Origin: Oscillospiraceae bacterium
GTDB taxonomy: Bacteria; Bacillota; Clostridia; Oscillospirales; Acutalibacteraceae
Assembly: GCA_031271865.1 (NCBI GenBank)
Contig: JAISUW010000036.1
Span: 1-55,076 of the forward strand
Reading direction: 5' to 3'
Length of the DNA: 55,076 nt
In this document: one piece after another, positions 24,185-33,283 of the stretch
Position numbering within the stretch: the stretch's first letter is position 1
Layout: each line of letters begins with the position of its first letter
Translations under genes and position numbers: made by a program
Notes under the pieces: generated by a model
Seen by the model: the letters and a program-made list of their open reading frames with translations, nothing else
Told to the model about the DNA's origin: nothing
Databases searched by the model: none

Positions 24185-27100
24185 AGAACACCATCCAAAT
24201 CCAGCCGAAGCAGATGATGCAGAGGAGCCAGTTCCAGAGATTGGAAGCATACTTCGTGTGCTTGCCCCAGAGGTGGATGTTATGGCAGTCGGCCTCCGGG
24301 TCGGTGAGGGCGGCGGTGTAGTTGTCCGTATAGCTATACCCGCAGCGTGTGCAGGTGTGCGTGGTGTAACCCTGCCGGCCGACTTGCGGAGCTGTAACAA
24401 CCGTGCGGTAGGTGTGCCCGAGGGCCGCCGTCGTGGTGCGGGTCTCGGCGTAACCGTCCACCGTACACGTGCGCGTCTCCACGGCGGCGGCGGTGCAAGT
24501 CGCGGCGGAGGTCTGCGTCCAAGAACCGAACGTATGGGCTTCGGTGCGGGCGACAGATTGGACATCGGTTGCGCCGCAAGCGCAATAACCGGTGCGCTGC
24601 CCTTCGGCGGCGTGGGTGGCGGTCCGGGTGACAGTGTAGTTCAGGAACGTGTGTTCCGTAGTCTTGGGGATGGTGCGCGAGGTCGCAGCGCCGCAAGCGC
24701 AGACACCGCGCTCTGTGCCGGTTGCCAGATGCGTGGCCGGCGTTACCGTGGTATAGACATACGTATGGGTCGGTGTTTTGGCGAGCGTGCGTGTCGTTGT
24801 TTGCCCGCAGGCGCACAGACCGCTTTCCGTTCCTGTGGCCGTGTGCGTAGCGGCGAGGGTTACTGTCCAAACATAGGTATGCGCTGTGGTTTTCGCTGTG
24901 GAGCGCGTCTCGGTGGCGCCGCAGGCACATTTCCATTGGTCTGTACCTTCCGCTGTGTGCGTGGCGGCTGTCAATATCTTTTCAAAGACGAATGTGTGCG
25001 CCTCGAGCTTCGGTATATCCCGCACGGCGGAGGCATTGCCGCAGGCGCATACGCTGGTTTCTGTGCCTTTGGATATGTGCGTTGCCGGCGTAGTTACATT
25101 CCAAATCAGGAACTCGTGCGCAGCGGTCTTTGCAATTGCCCGGGTTTCGGTCGCGCCGCAGGCGCAGGAACGTGTTTCGCTGCCCGCTTGGGTGTGAGTG
25201 GCGGGCGTTACGGTCGTCCACAAACCGAAGGTGTGCGCGGCGTTTTTTGCAACCGTCTCGGTTTGGGTGATTTGGCAGATGGTGCAGGTGCGGGTGCGGC
25301 TGCCTTCCGTGAGGTGCGTGGCTTCGACGGTTACCGTCCATGCGCCATAAACGTGTGCCGTGGAAGTCGGGATTTCGCGGGTTTGCGTAGCGCCGCAGGG
25401 GCAGGTTGCCGTTTCCTCGCCGGGGGTCAGGCAAGTGGCGGGGGTAGTAACGATATAGGCACCGTATTCGTGCGCTGCCAAAGGCGGGATGGGGGCAGTT
25501 TGGGTTTCGCCGCAGGCGCACGTTGCTGTCTTTTCGCCGGCAGCCAAATGGGTAGCGGGTGTGGTTTCAACATAGGCACCGAAAGTGTGTTCCGGTGTCT
25601 TGGGGATGACCTCCGTTTTGGTTAAACCGCAAGCGCAATAAGAAGTTCTTACGCCTTCTTGGAGATGGGTGGCGGGGGTTGTGTCTTTCGGCGCTAAGAA
25701 CGTATGCGCGGCGGTCTTGTCTACCGTGCGCGTGACTTTATCTCCGCAGACGCAGGTGCCCTCTTCCTCTCCGTACTCCAGATGGGTCGGTTGTATGGTG
25801 CGGACGTAGACGTAGGTATGCGCGGCGGTTGTCGGGGTCGAGCGGGTGTCCGTCGCCCCGCAGGCGCAGTAGCCGGTTTCCTCCCCTTCCGCCGTATGTG
25901 TCGCCGGCTGGGTTACCGTATAATTGCCGAACGTATGGGTCGACGTGGTCGGAATGACACGGATGTCGGTCGTGCCGCACGCGCAGTACGCCATCTCAGT
26001 TCCCGTGCGGGTGTGGGTGGCGGCTTTAAGGACGGTGTATGCCGGGAACGTGTGTTCGGGTGTTTTAGCGAGGGTGCGGGTATCGGAAGCCCCGCAGGCG
26101 CAGTAGCCTGTCTCTGTCCCGGCGGTCAGATGGGTGGGGGCGAGCGTGGTTTCGTAATTCAGGAATGTGTGCTCTGCCGTTTTCGCTATGGCGCGGTCTT
26201 CCTCTGCGCCGCAGGGGCAGATGCCGTGTTCGGTGCCTTCCGCAAGGTGGGTCGCTTCCTGCGTGGTGGTATATACATATTCATGGGCGGTAGTAGGGGG
26301 GATTTCGCGGGAAATGGTGGCACCGCAGACGCAGGTGCCGGTTTCGGCACCTGCGGTGAAGTGTGTCGGGGCGGTATCCGTGACCCATGCGGTGTAGCTG
26401 TGTTCGGTCAGGGTCGGCACTTCGCGGGTGAGCTTTGCGCCGCAGGCGCAGACCGCGGTTTCCACACCGGCGGCGGTGTGCGTAGGTTGTTTGGTGACTG
26501 CATACGCACCATAGGTGTGGTCAGGCAGTTTTGCGATATTCTGCGTGATTTCGGCGCCGCATTCACAGTAGGCGGTTTCTGTGCCGTATGCCGTGTGCGT
26601 GGCGGGTGTGGTTTCGGTAAAGCCGCTCCATGTGTGTTCGGTGCTTCGGGGGATGGCGTACGAGGTGGAAGCCCCGCAGGCGCAGGTACCGACGTCCTCG
26701 CCGGGCTCCAGATGCGTGGGGTTCTTGGCGCGGACCCAGTCCCAATTGTGCTGCTCTATCTTATCGAGCTGCCGGGTCTGTACGGCACCGCAGGCGCAGG
26801 ATGCGGTTTCAATGCCGTACTCCAAATGGGTGGGGGATTTCGTTGTCATATAAGCGCCGAATGTATGGTCGGGGAGCTTCGGGATGGCTTGTTGCCCGAA
26901 GGCGCCGCAGACGCAAGTACCCTCCTCCAATCCCTCCGTCAGATGCGTGGCGGGGGTGATGGTGGTGCAGTTCAAGTACAAGTGTTCCGTCAGGCGCGGC
27001 AATACATTCGTAACCGTATCCCCGCATACGGTACACCGAAGCGTTTCTGAACCGTCGGCAAAATGCGTGGCTGGTGTGTTGGTAACCGTTTCATAGGTAT

Positions 27101-28397
27101 GTGCAAGCTTGGCAATGCTCTCATAGTAGGAATAGCCGCAGCTGGTGCAGGCGATGAAGTTCTCGCCCTCGACGGCGCAGGTGGGGTCGGAGATGTGTTG
27201 GGAGGTGAGGAAGTGAGAGGATCCGTGGCTGTCGTTCTTTTCGGTGCTTTCGTATTTGTGCACGGCGGTGGCAAAGGTAGAGGGGTTGCTTTCGTTGATG
27301 GTAAACGTGCGCGCCACCCATCCGGATTTGTTTGAGACTAATGTCGCCAGGGAACTGTAATTATAGTTTGTGGAAGAGCCGGAGGCGATGGCTCCCGTGC
27401 AAATCAGGCGGATACTGTCACCCGGGATGGCGACATTGTAGTTATTGATATGGTCATGCCCGAAGATGATCGCCAGCACATCGCCCTGCGCTTTCATGGC
27501 ATTGTATTCCAATGCCGGTTCGCCCTGGTTCGGCGGAAAGGGATCCTCACCGATATAGTTCACCGTGCCGGCAGGTACAGTGGTAAACGCAGCACCTATC
27601 ATACTGGAGCTGAGATTGGTCACGCCCTGATTTGTCCAACCGGAACCGGTGCAAGAGCCCAACGCATTAATCTCTGTCGGTACGATATGCTGGAAAGCGA
27701 GGGAGTAGACGGTCTGCCCGCCGTTGGCGGCTTTCAGCTCGTTGGCTCTCGCTTGGTACCATGCGATCTGGTCAGCATGGATGTCGTGATAGACGTCGCT
27801 GTTGGAGTCGCCGTCAAAGCTCCAGATGTTGAAGCCTACACCACTGCCGTCCGATTTGAGAATCGGCAGGTTATAGGTCGCGGAGCCCCAGAGGTCGGCG
27901 GTATAGGGTGTGCCTGCCGGCCACTCGGCTTGGGAGTCTTGGTTCTTGCCGACAAAGCAGCTGTAGGCCTGATAGAAAGCCATCTGCTGGTCTTTGGAGG
28001 AGCCGCCGGTCTCGTCGTCATGGTTGCCGAACGTGGCGGCCACGGGGATGCCGTAGCTTTCAAACAAATCCATAAAAGAGGCGATGCGGCTAAGGTCGCC
28101 GCTCAGGGAACCGCTATCGCCGTAGATGTTGTCGCCGGTGAGGAAGACCAAATCCGGCTTCTGCGTACGCAGGAGGGCGGCAATCCACGTCTTGACAGTA
28201 TCCGGGAGTGTGCCGGACCATTGGATGTCCGCAATTTGCAGCACCTTGAATGTGCCGTCCGACTTGAAGCGGAGTTGCTTCGCACCCGGGCGGTTTTGGG
28301 CGGCAAAGCCCGGGATTTGGGTAACGGCGGGCAACAGGACGGATGTGATGCACAGGACGGCAAGGAGTAGGGATAGGGCTTTTTTGACGCGCTTCAT
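24183..28397 (-). CDS. Secreted metallophosphoesterase with 25 His/Cys repeats and an aromatic C-terminal motif
   Basis: This 1404-residue protein has a signal peptide (KRVKKALSLLLAVLCITSVLL, cleavage near GFAA, about residue 33). A calcineurin-like phosphoesterase domain follows (to about 370) with the metal motifs LQIADIQ, LTGDNIYGD, TFGNHDDE and IFGHDHINN. From about 400 to 1365 there are 25 tandem units of 37-40 residues of the form HTF-x8-ATH-x2-G-x6-CACG-x9-K. Most units hold two His and a CxC pair, which could bind zinc or another metal as beads on a string. The last residues NWLLCIICFGWIWM (1389-1402), then VF, match the end of the secreted protein at 19170-19688. The likely role is a surface phosphatase or nucleotidase. 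The ATG at 28397 follows GGAGG. Confidence 0.82.
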   Translation of the reverse strand: MKRVKKALSLLLAVLCITSVLLPAVTQIPGFAAQNRPGAKQLRFKSDGTFKVLQIADIQWSGTLPDTVKTWIAALLRTQKPDLVFLTGDNIYGDSGSLSGDLSRIASFMDLFESYGIPVAATFGNHDDETGGSSKDQQMAFYQAYSCFVGKNQDSQAEWPAGTPYTADLWGSATYNLPILKSDGSGVGFNIWSFDGDSNSDVYHDIHADQIAWYQARANELKAANGGQTVYSLAFQHIVPTEINALGSCTGSGWTNQGVTNLSSSMIGAAFTTVPAGTVNYIGEDPFPPNQGEPALEYNAMKAQGDVLAIIFGHDHINNYNVAIPGDSIRLICTGAIASGSSTNYNYSSLATLVSNKSGWVARTFTINESNPSTFATAVHKYESTEKNDSHGSSHFLTSQHISDPTCAVEGENFIACTSCGYSYYESIAKLAHTYETVTNTPATHFADGSETLRCTVCGDTVTNVLPRLTEHLYLNCTTITPATHLTEGLEEGTCVCGAFGQQAIPKLPDHTFGAYMTTKSPTHLEYGIETASCACGAVQTRQLDKIEQHNWDWVRAKNPTHLEPGEDVGTCACGASTSYAIPRSTEHTWSGFTETTPATHTAYGTETAYCECGAEITQNIAKLPDHTYGAYAVTKQPTHTAAGVETAVCACGAKLTREVPTLTEHSYTAWVTDTAPTHFTAGAETGTCVCGATISREIPPTTAHEYVYTTTQEATHLAEGTEHGICPCGAEEDRAIAKTAEHTFLNYETTLAPTHLTAGTETGYCACGASDTRTLAKTPEHTFPAYTVLKAATHTRTGTEMAYCACGTTDIRVIPTTSTHTFGNYTVTQPATHTAEGEETGYCACGATDTRSTPTTAAHTYVYVRTIQPTHLEYGEEEGTCVCGDKVTRTVDKTAAHTFLAPKDTTPATHLQEGVRTSYCACGLTKTEVIPKTPEHTFGAYVETTPATHLAAGEKTATCACGETQTAPIPPLAAHEYGAYIVTTPATCLTPGEETATCPCGATQTREIPTSTAHVYGAWTVTVEATHLTEGSRTRTCTICQITQTETVAKNAAHTFGLWTTVTPATHTQAGSETRSCACGATETRAIAKTAAHEFLIWNVTTPATHISKGTETSVCACGNASAVRDIPKLEAHTFVFEKILTAATHTAEGTDQWKCACGATETRSTAKTTAHTYVWTVTLAATHTATGTESGLCACGQTTTRTLAKTPTHTYVYTTVTPATHLATGTERGVCACGAATSRTIPKTTEHTFLNYTVTRTATHAAEGQRTGYCACGATDVQSVARTEAHTFGSWTQTSAATCTAAAVETRTCTVDGYAETRTTTAALGHTYRTVVTAPQVGRQGYTTHTCTRCGYSYTDNYTAALTDPEADCHNIHLWGKHTKYASNLWNWLLCIICFGWIWMVF

Positions 28398-28434
28398 ACA
28401 TATATCCTCCGGATTTTTACACTTTACTGATTCT

Positions 28435-28463
28435 ATAGTAGCACTTTCTTCCAATAATGTCAA
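28435..28463 (-). promoter_or_regulatory. Promoter of the secreted phosphoesterase
   Basis: On the minus strand TTGACA, 17 bp and TACTAT, 38 bases upstream of the ATG. Confidence 0.75.
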
Positions 28464-28526
28464 GACTTTTTTAGAATTCTTTTACAAACGACGGCTGGTG
28501 TGCGGCGGCAACTGTGCACAAAAGGC

Positions 28527-28555
28527 TTGCCAAACCGATTCAAGTGTGCTATAAT
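28527..28555 (+). promoter_or_regulatory. Promoter of the first aspS operon
   Basis: TTGCCA, 17 bp and TATAAT on the plus strand, 45 bases before the aspS ATG. Confidence 0.8.
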
Positions 28556-28599
28556 AACTAGATGTATAAGCATTCACCTTACGGAACCGGAGAAAAGCC

Positions 28600-30336
28600 A
28601 TGCCGAACCTGAAAGCACGCACCCGCTACTGCGGCGAATACCGCATCAACCACGCCGGGGAGAGCGTTACCGCCTGCGGCTGGGTCCAGAAAGCCCGCGA
28701 CTTGGGTCCCTTGCTCTTTGTGGACTTGCGCGACCGCTCGGGGATTGTGCAGCTCTGCTTTGACGACAACACCCCCCGCGATGTACTGGAGAAAGCCCGC
28801 ACCCTGCGCTCGGAGTACGTCCTACGCGCCGTTGGGACCGTCCGCGAGCGCAGCGCCAAAAACAAAGACATCCCAACCGGTGCCGTGGAAATCGCCGTCA
28901 CCGCTTTGGAAATTCTGGGGAAGAGCGAAACCCCGCCCTTTGAGATTGCGGAGAACTGCAAGACGGACGAACTCATCCGCCTGAAGTACCGCTACTTGGA
29001 TTTGCGCCGCCCGGATTTGCAGAAGAACATCCTCCTGCGGCACCGCATCGCCAAGATTACCCGCGACTACTTTGACGAGAACGGTTTCATTGAAATTGAA
29101 ACACCGATGCTCATCCGCTCCACGCCGGAGGGGGCGCGGGATTACATCGTACCCTCCCGCATACACAAAGGCTCTGTCTATGCCCTGCCGCAGTCCCCGC
29201 AGCTCTACAAGCAGCTGTGCATGGTCGCGGGCTTTGACCGCTACATTCAATTGGCGCGGTGCTTCCGCGATGAGGACTTGCGGGCCGACCGCCAGCCGGA
29301 GTTTACGCAGATAGACTTGGAGATGTCCTTCGCGGAACTGGAGGATGTCCTTGCGATGGTGGAAGGGTTCCTCATGCGCTTGGACCGAGAGCTGCATCTC
29401 GGGCTGACGTTCCCGATTCCGCGCATGGCCTATCGGGAAGCCATCGCCCGCTTCGGCTCGGACAAACCCGACACCCGCTACGGCTTAGAGCTGTTTGACG
29501 CAAAACTGGAGCTGTTCGGCAACCCCGCCTACGGCTTCACGGCAACGGGTGGCTATGCAACCTATACCCGCAAGGAGATAGACAAACTGACGGAAGAGGC
29601 GAAGGGCATCGGCGCCAAAGGCCTTGCCTATGTGCGCATCGCCCCCGACGGCACGGTGCAGTCCTCCCTTACAAAGCTTTTGGGGGAGGAGGGCTTGGCA
29701 ACGCTCATCCAAACCGCCGCTGCAAAACCCGGGGATGCCGTCTTCCTGGTAGCGGATCCGAAGTACAGCTTATCCCACTCCATTCTCGGTGCCCTGCGCC
29801 AGTCTGCCGCCCGCAAGCTCGGCATTGTGCCCAAAGAAGGTCTGAAGTTCCTCTGGGTGGTGGATTTCCCTTTCTTTGACTTTGATGAGGACGCGCAAGA
29901 GTGGGTTGCTATGCACCACCCTTTCACCGCACCGACGGAGGAGAGCCTCGCCATTCTGGAAACAGACAAGGCCAATGCGGTTGCCAAAGCCGCCGACCTC
30001 ACCCTCAATGGGATAGAGATGTCCTCCGGCTCCGTGCGCATCACCGACCCGGAGCTGCAGGGCCGCATATTCAACCTCCTCGGTCTCGGGGAGGAGGAGA
30101 TTCGCGCGAAGTTCGGCTTCCTCGTGGAGGCTTTCCGCTACGGTCCGCCGCCCCACGCCGGCATGGGCTTGGGGCTGGATAGGCTCGTCATGCAGATCCT
30201 CGGCTGCGAGTCGCTGCGGGATGTCACCGCTTTCCCCAAGGTGCAAAACGCCAGTGAACCAATGACTCAATGCCCCGCCCCTGCAGACCCGGTACAACTG
30301 GCAGACTTAGGACTCACGCGAAAGGGAGGGAATTGA
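28600..30336 (+). CDS. aspS: Aspartyl-tRNA synthetase, discriminating-type signature
   Basis: AspRS charges tRNA-Asp. The 578-residue class II enzyme has the OB-fold anticodon domain (CGWVQKARDLGPLLFVDLRD), motif 2 (CFRDEDLRADRQPEFTQID), the bacterial insertion domain and motif 3 (GLGLDRLVM). In the anticodon loop residue 35 is Leu (RDLG), as in E. coli AspRS, which discriminates against tRNA-Asn. The second aspS in this window (53089-54831) has His at the equivalent position. The ATG at 28600 is preceded by CGGAG. It heads a unit with the M50 protease (3 bp later) and scpA. Confidence 0.95.
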   Translation: MPNLKARTRYCGEYRINHAGESVTACGWVQKARDLGPLLFVDLRDRSGIVQLCFDDNTPRDVLEKARTLRSEYVLRAVGTVRERSAKNKDIPTGAVEIAVTALEILGKSETPPFEIAENCKTDELIRLKYRYLDLRRPDLQKNILLRHRIAKITRDYFDENGFIEIETPMLIRSTPEGARDYIVPSRIHKGSVYALPQSPQLYKQLCMVAGFDRYIQLARCFRDEDLRADRQPEFTQIDLEMSFAELEDVLAMVEGFLMRLDRELHLGLTFPIPRMAYREAIARFGSDKPDTRYGLELFDAKLELFGNPAYGFTATGGYATYTRKEIDKLTEEAKGIGAKGLAYVRIAPDGTVQSSLTKLLGEEGLATLIQTAAAKPGDAVFLVADPKYSLSHSILGALRQSAARKLGIVPKEGLKFLWVVDFPFFDFDEDAQEWVAMHHPFTAPTEESLAILETDKANAVAKAADLTLNGIEMSSGSVRITDPELQGRIFNLLGLGEEEIRAKFGFLVEAFRYGPPPHAGMGLGLDRLVMQILGCESLRDVTAFPKVQNASEPMTQCPAPADPVQLADLGLTRKGGN

Positions 30337-30339
30337 ACC

Positions 30340-31044
30340 ATGCTGCTGGACATTCTCCACGGCGGCAGCCTGACAGATATTCTCGTTGGGCTTGCGGCGG
30401 CATTCTTTGTGATTGTGTCGGCCATTCCCGTCCATGAGGCAGCGCACGCTTGGGCGGCGACGAAGTTAGGCGACCCCACGGCCTACAACCACGGCCGCCT
30501 GACGCTGAACCCCACGAAGCACGTGGATATCCTGGGTGCCCTTATGATTCTCTTTGTCGGCTTCGGCTACGGCAAGGCCGTACCTGTGAATATGCGCTAT
30601 TTTAAGAAGCCGAAGCGCGACATGATGCTGACTTCCCTTGCCGGTCCTGCCTCGAACCTGCTGATGGCCATGCTGTGGCGCATACCATATAATATCTGCC
30701 TGAACGCCATGATAAAAACCGGGAGCGAGTTCTCCATTATCATGATGACCTTCTTTTCTCTGGCCTGCTCCATTAATGTCGGTTTGGCGGTATTCAACCT
30801 CCTGCCCATCCCGCCGCTGGACGGCTCGCGGGTGCTGACCATGATACTGCCAAGCAGCCTGTACTTCAAAATCATGCGCTACGAGCGCTATATCATATAC
30901 GGTCTGTTTGCACTTCTGCTTTTCGGCGTGCTGAACACAGCGCTCTCTTGGCTGGCCAATATCGTGGCTATCGGTCTGTTCTACCCCGTTGATAAGCTCT
31001 TCTTATTGTTCGGCGGGATTGCCGGCGGAGGCGGCGGACTATGA
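30340..31044 (+). CDS. M50-family membrane zinc metalloprotease (YwhC-like)
   Basis: This 234-residue site-2-protease-type membrane enzyme has the zinc motif HEAAH in the first membrane region (His 32, Glu 33, His 36) and the third ligand in LPIPPLDGSRVL. Four or five hydrophobic segments surround them. Members of this small subgroup, often annotated as site-2 protease family proteins, are common next to scpA in Clostridia, and their substrate is unknown. The ATG follows GGGAGGG three bases after the aspS stop, and its own stop overlaps the scpA start by 4 bases. The three genes should be cotranscribed. Confidence 0.88.
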   Translation: MLLDILHGGSLTDILVGLAAAFFVIVSAIPVHEAAHAWAATKLGDPTAYNHGRLTLNPTKHVDILGALMILFVGFGYGKAVPVNMRYFKKPKRDMMLTSLAGPASNLLMAMLWRIPYNICLNAMIKTGSEFSIIMMTFFSLACSINVGLAVFNLLPIPPLDGSRVLTMILPSSLYFKIMRYERYIIYGLFALLLFGVLNTALSWLANIVAIGLFYPVDKLFLLFGGIAGGGGGL

Positions 31045-31823
31045 CAGAAGAGGAAGTGCTTGTATCCCCCTCCCCCACATTCCCTGCCTTCGTCTTCAAG
31101 CTGGACAGCTTCGAAGGCCCGATGGATTTGCTCCTGCACTTGGTGACCGGCCACAAACTGGACGTTGCCGATGTGCCCATCTATACCATCATAGAGCAGT
31201 ATCTGGACATCATCCGGGAGACGAGCGAGCAGCGCTTGGACATCGCCTCGGAGTTTCTGGACATGGCGGCTCGCTTGGTGCTGATAAAGACGGCCGCCCT
31301 TCTCCCGCGCCCGGCAAAGGCCGAGGAGATGGCGGAGGAACTGCGGCAGGAGATTATCGATTACCAATCCTGCAAGGAACTGGCGCAGGGTCTCTCTGAG
31401 CGGGCACAGGGCTTCGACATCTTCACGCGCCCCGCCGCGGAACTCCCGGAGGAGATAGAGCCATACAACCGCATCCACGCCCCTCGGGAGCTTCTGGCTG
31501 CGTATTTCTCCGCCGTTGGGAAAGCAACCCGCCGCCTCCCGCCGACGGCACGCGCCTTCTCCGGGATTATAGCGCACACCATTGTGTCTGTTATGAGCCG
31601 CTACAGCTTTGTCTTTGCCGCCTTAGAGGCTGTGCAGTTCCTGCGTCTGGAGCAACTGCTCTCGAAATGCGGCAGCCGCAGCGAGCGCATTGCGACTTTC
31701 CTCGCCGTCTTGACACTCTGCAAGGCGCACCGCATCACTGCCGTTGGGCAAGAACGCGCCGCCGTCCTCGAACTCCAGCCGGACCAAAGCCTCTGGCAGG
31801 AGATTCAGGAAGACGCCGCTTGA
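31041..31823 (+). CDS. scpA: Segregation and condensation protein A
   Basis: ScpA is the kleisin that bridges the SMC dimer in chromosome condensation. The 260-residue protein has the conserved N-terminal SMC-neck-binding segment (FKLDSFEGPMDLLLHLV, about 17-33), DVADVPIYTIIEQYL, EFLDMAARLVLIKTAALLP and the C-terminal winged-helix region (FLAVLTLCKAHRITAVGQ). The length is typical. It overlaps the M50 gene by 4 bases. ScpB, usually next, is absent here: an 18-bp palindrome and a fucosidase follow instead. Confidence 0.93.
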   Translation: MTEEEVLVSPSPTFPAFVFKLDSFEGPMDLLLHLVTGHKLDVADVPIYTIIEQYLDIIRETSEQRLDIASEFLDMAARLVLIKTAALLPRPAKAEEMAEELRQEIIDYQSCKELAQGLSERAQGFDIFTRPAAELPEEIEPYNRIHAPRELLAAYFSAVGKATRRLPPTARAFSGIIAHTIVSVMSRYSFVFAALEAVQFLRLEQLLSKCGSRSERIATFLAVLTLCKAHRITAVGQERAAVLELQPDQSLWQEIQEDAA

Positions 31824-31826
31824 GTT

Positions 31827-31844
31827 GGGGCTTCGCGAAGCCCC
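31827..31844. repeat. 18-bp palindrome GGGGCTTCGCGAAGCCCC after scpA
   Basis: A perfect palindrome 3 bases beyond the scpA stop. As RNA it would form a hairpin, followed by CCTCTC rather than a T run. It shares its TTCGCGAA centre with the palindromes at 13290 and 54922. Confidence 0.75.
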
Positions 31845-31882
31845 CCTCTCACCCACCCCTACCGAAAGAAAGGAAACCGACC

Positions 31883-33187
31883 ATGCCGAAATACGAAACC
31901 CGCAAGACACCGGGGGACACCGTATGGTTCACCCATGACCGCTTTGGGATGTTCATCCACTGGGGCTTATACGCGCTGCCCGCGCGCCATGAGTGGGTGC
32001 AGCACAACGAGAGCATCCAGCCTGAGGACTACCGCAAGTACTTTGACCGCTTCGACCCCGATATGTACGACCCAAGGGAATGGGCGAAAGCCGCCAAGGC
32101 TGCCGGCATGAAGTATGCCGTCATGACGGCCAAGCACCACGAAGGCTTTTGTATGTTCGACAGTGCATACACCGACTACAAATGTTCGAACACGAACGGC
32201 GCCGCCAAGGGTCGCGACCTGCTCAAGGAATACGCCGCGGCTTTCCGGGCGGAGGGGCTGCGCGTAGGCTTCTACTACTCCCTGATAGACTGGCACCATC
32301 CGGACTTTGTGATAGACACCCTGCACCCCATGCGCAAGCGCAAGGACATCCACGAGCTGAACCTAAGCCGCGACCAAAAGAAGTACGCGCAGTATATGCG
32401 CGACCAAGTGACGGAACTTCTGACCGACTACGGGCAGGTTGACATCCTCTGGTTTGACTTCTCCTACCCCGGTCACGACGAGCGCAGCGACCTCAACGGC
32501 AAAGGTAAGGACGACTGGGAGGCGGAGGAACTGATAGCGACCGCGCGCGCCCTGCAGCCGAACATCATCATAGACAACCGCACACAGATTGAGCAGGACC
32601 TCTGGACGCCCGAGCAGTTCCAGCCCGACGAGTGGCAGAAAGACAGCGACGGCAACCTCGTGGTATGGGAGGCCTGCCAGACGTTCTCCGGCTCGTGGGG
32701 CTATCACCGTGACGAGAAGAGCTGGAAGACCCCGGAGATTCTCATCCGTATGCTCATCAACACCGTAGCCTGCGGCGGCAACCTCCTGCTGAACGTGGGA
32801 CCGACCGCACGGGGCTATCTGGATTACCGCGCCCGCGATTCCTTAGCGGCCATGGGGGAATGGATGAAGTACAACGCACGCTCCATCTACGGCTGCACCC
32901 AGAGCGCGTACGCCGCCCCCGACAACTGCCGCCTAACGGAGTCCGAGGACGGCACGCGCCTCTACATCCACATTTACGCCTATCCGTTCAGCAACCTGCA
33001 CATCCCCGCAGCGCTTGCCGATAAGATCGAATACGCGCAGTTCCTGCACGACAGCTCAGAAATTCTGATTGACCGTCCGAAATCCGCGCACGGCATGAAT
33101 GACGGCAAAGTCAAGTTCCGCCTCCCCTCCATCAAACCCGCGGTCATCGTTCCGGTCATTGAGGTCTTCCTGAAGCAAGAGGCATGA
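31883..33187 (+). CDS. Alpha-L-fucosidase (GH29)
   Basis: This 434-residue enzyme should release L-fucose from fucosylated glycans by a retaining mechanism. It has the GH29 barrel start WFTHDRFGMFIHWGLYAL, the FDRFDPD and AKAAGMKYAVMTAKHHEGFCMF blocks, and the catalytic nucleophile in DILWFDFSYPG (Asp 192). There is no signal peptide, so it is cytoplasmic. The compact length (barrel plus a short beta domain) fits the shorter clostridial members. The ATG at 31883 has AAAGGA upstream; longer in-frame starts lie within scpA. The last codons (LKQEA) are made by an AAGCAAGAGGCA repeat element. A hairpin at 33210-33234 may end transcription. Confidence 0.9.
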   Translation: MPKYETRKTPGDTVWFTHDRFGMFIHWGLYALPARHEWVQHNESIQPEDYRKYFDRFDPDMYDPREWAKAAKAAGMKYAVMTAKHHEGFCMFDSAYTDYKCSNTNGAAKGRDLLKEYAAAFRAEGLRVGFYYSLIDWHHPDFVIDTLHPMRKRKDIHELNLSRDQKKYAQYMRDQVTELLTDYGQVDILWFDFSYPGHDERSDLNGKGKDDWEAEELIATARALQPNIIIDNRTQIEQDLWTPEQFQPDEWQKDSDGNLVVWEACQTFSGSWGYHRDEKSWKTPEILIRMLINTVACGGNLLLNVGPTARGYLDYRARDSLAAMGEWMKYNARSIYGCTQSAYAAPDNCRLTESEDGTRLYIHIYAYPFSNLHIPAALADKIEYAQFLHDSSEILIDRPKSAHGMNDGKVKFRLPSIKPAVIVPVIEVFLKQEA

Positions 33188-33270
33188 AGCAAGAGGCAAG
33201 AATATGAGGGAAGCACCCCGATTTGGGGTGCTTCTCCTAAAACAAGAGACAGGAGGCAAGAAGCAAGAAT
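33172..33270. repeat. AAGCAAGAGGCAAGAA-type elements around the fucosidase end
   Basis: Two units, GAAGCAAGAGGCAT and GAAGCAAGAGGCAAGAA (33172-33203), and a third, AGGAGGCAAGAAGCAAGAA (33251-33269), flank the hairpin at 33210-33234. The first supplies the fucosidase stop codon. Confidence 0.75.
33210..33234. terminator. Hairpin between the fucosidase and sigG genes
   Basis: Arms GAAGCACCCC and GGGGTGCTTC with a 5-base loop, between convergent genes. Neither side has a long T run, so termination may be partial. Confidence 0.55.
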
Positions 33271-33283
33271 CTGCCTTCTCCCC

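Noticed and set aside
24183-27200. Long plus-strand frames (for example 24258-25625 and 25704-27050) opposite the repeat region of the phosphoesterase
   Set aside because: They are mirror frames of the GC-rich repeat codons; the minus strand has the signal peptide, phosphoesterase motifs and ribosome site.
30253-30276. Further AATGATTCATTG-type element near the end of the first aspS
   Set aside because: AACCAATGACTCAATG is only partly similar and the encoded residues (NASEPMTQCPAP) fit the normal AspRS C-terminus, so chance similarity is likely.
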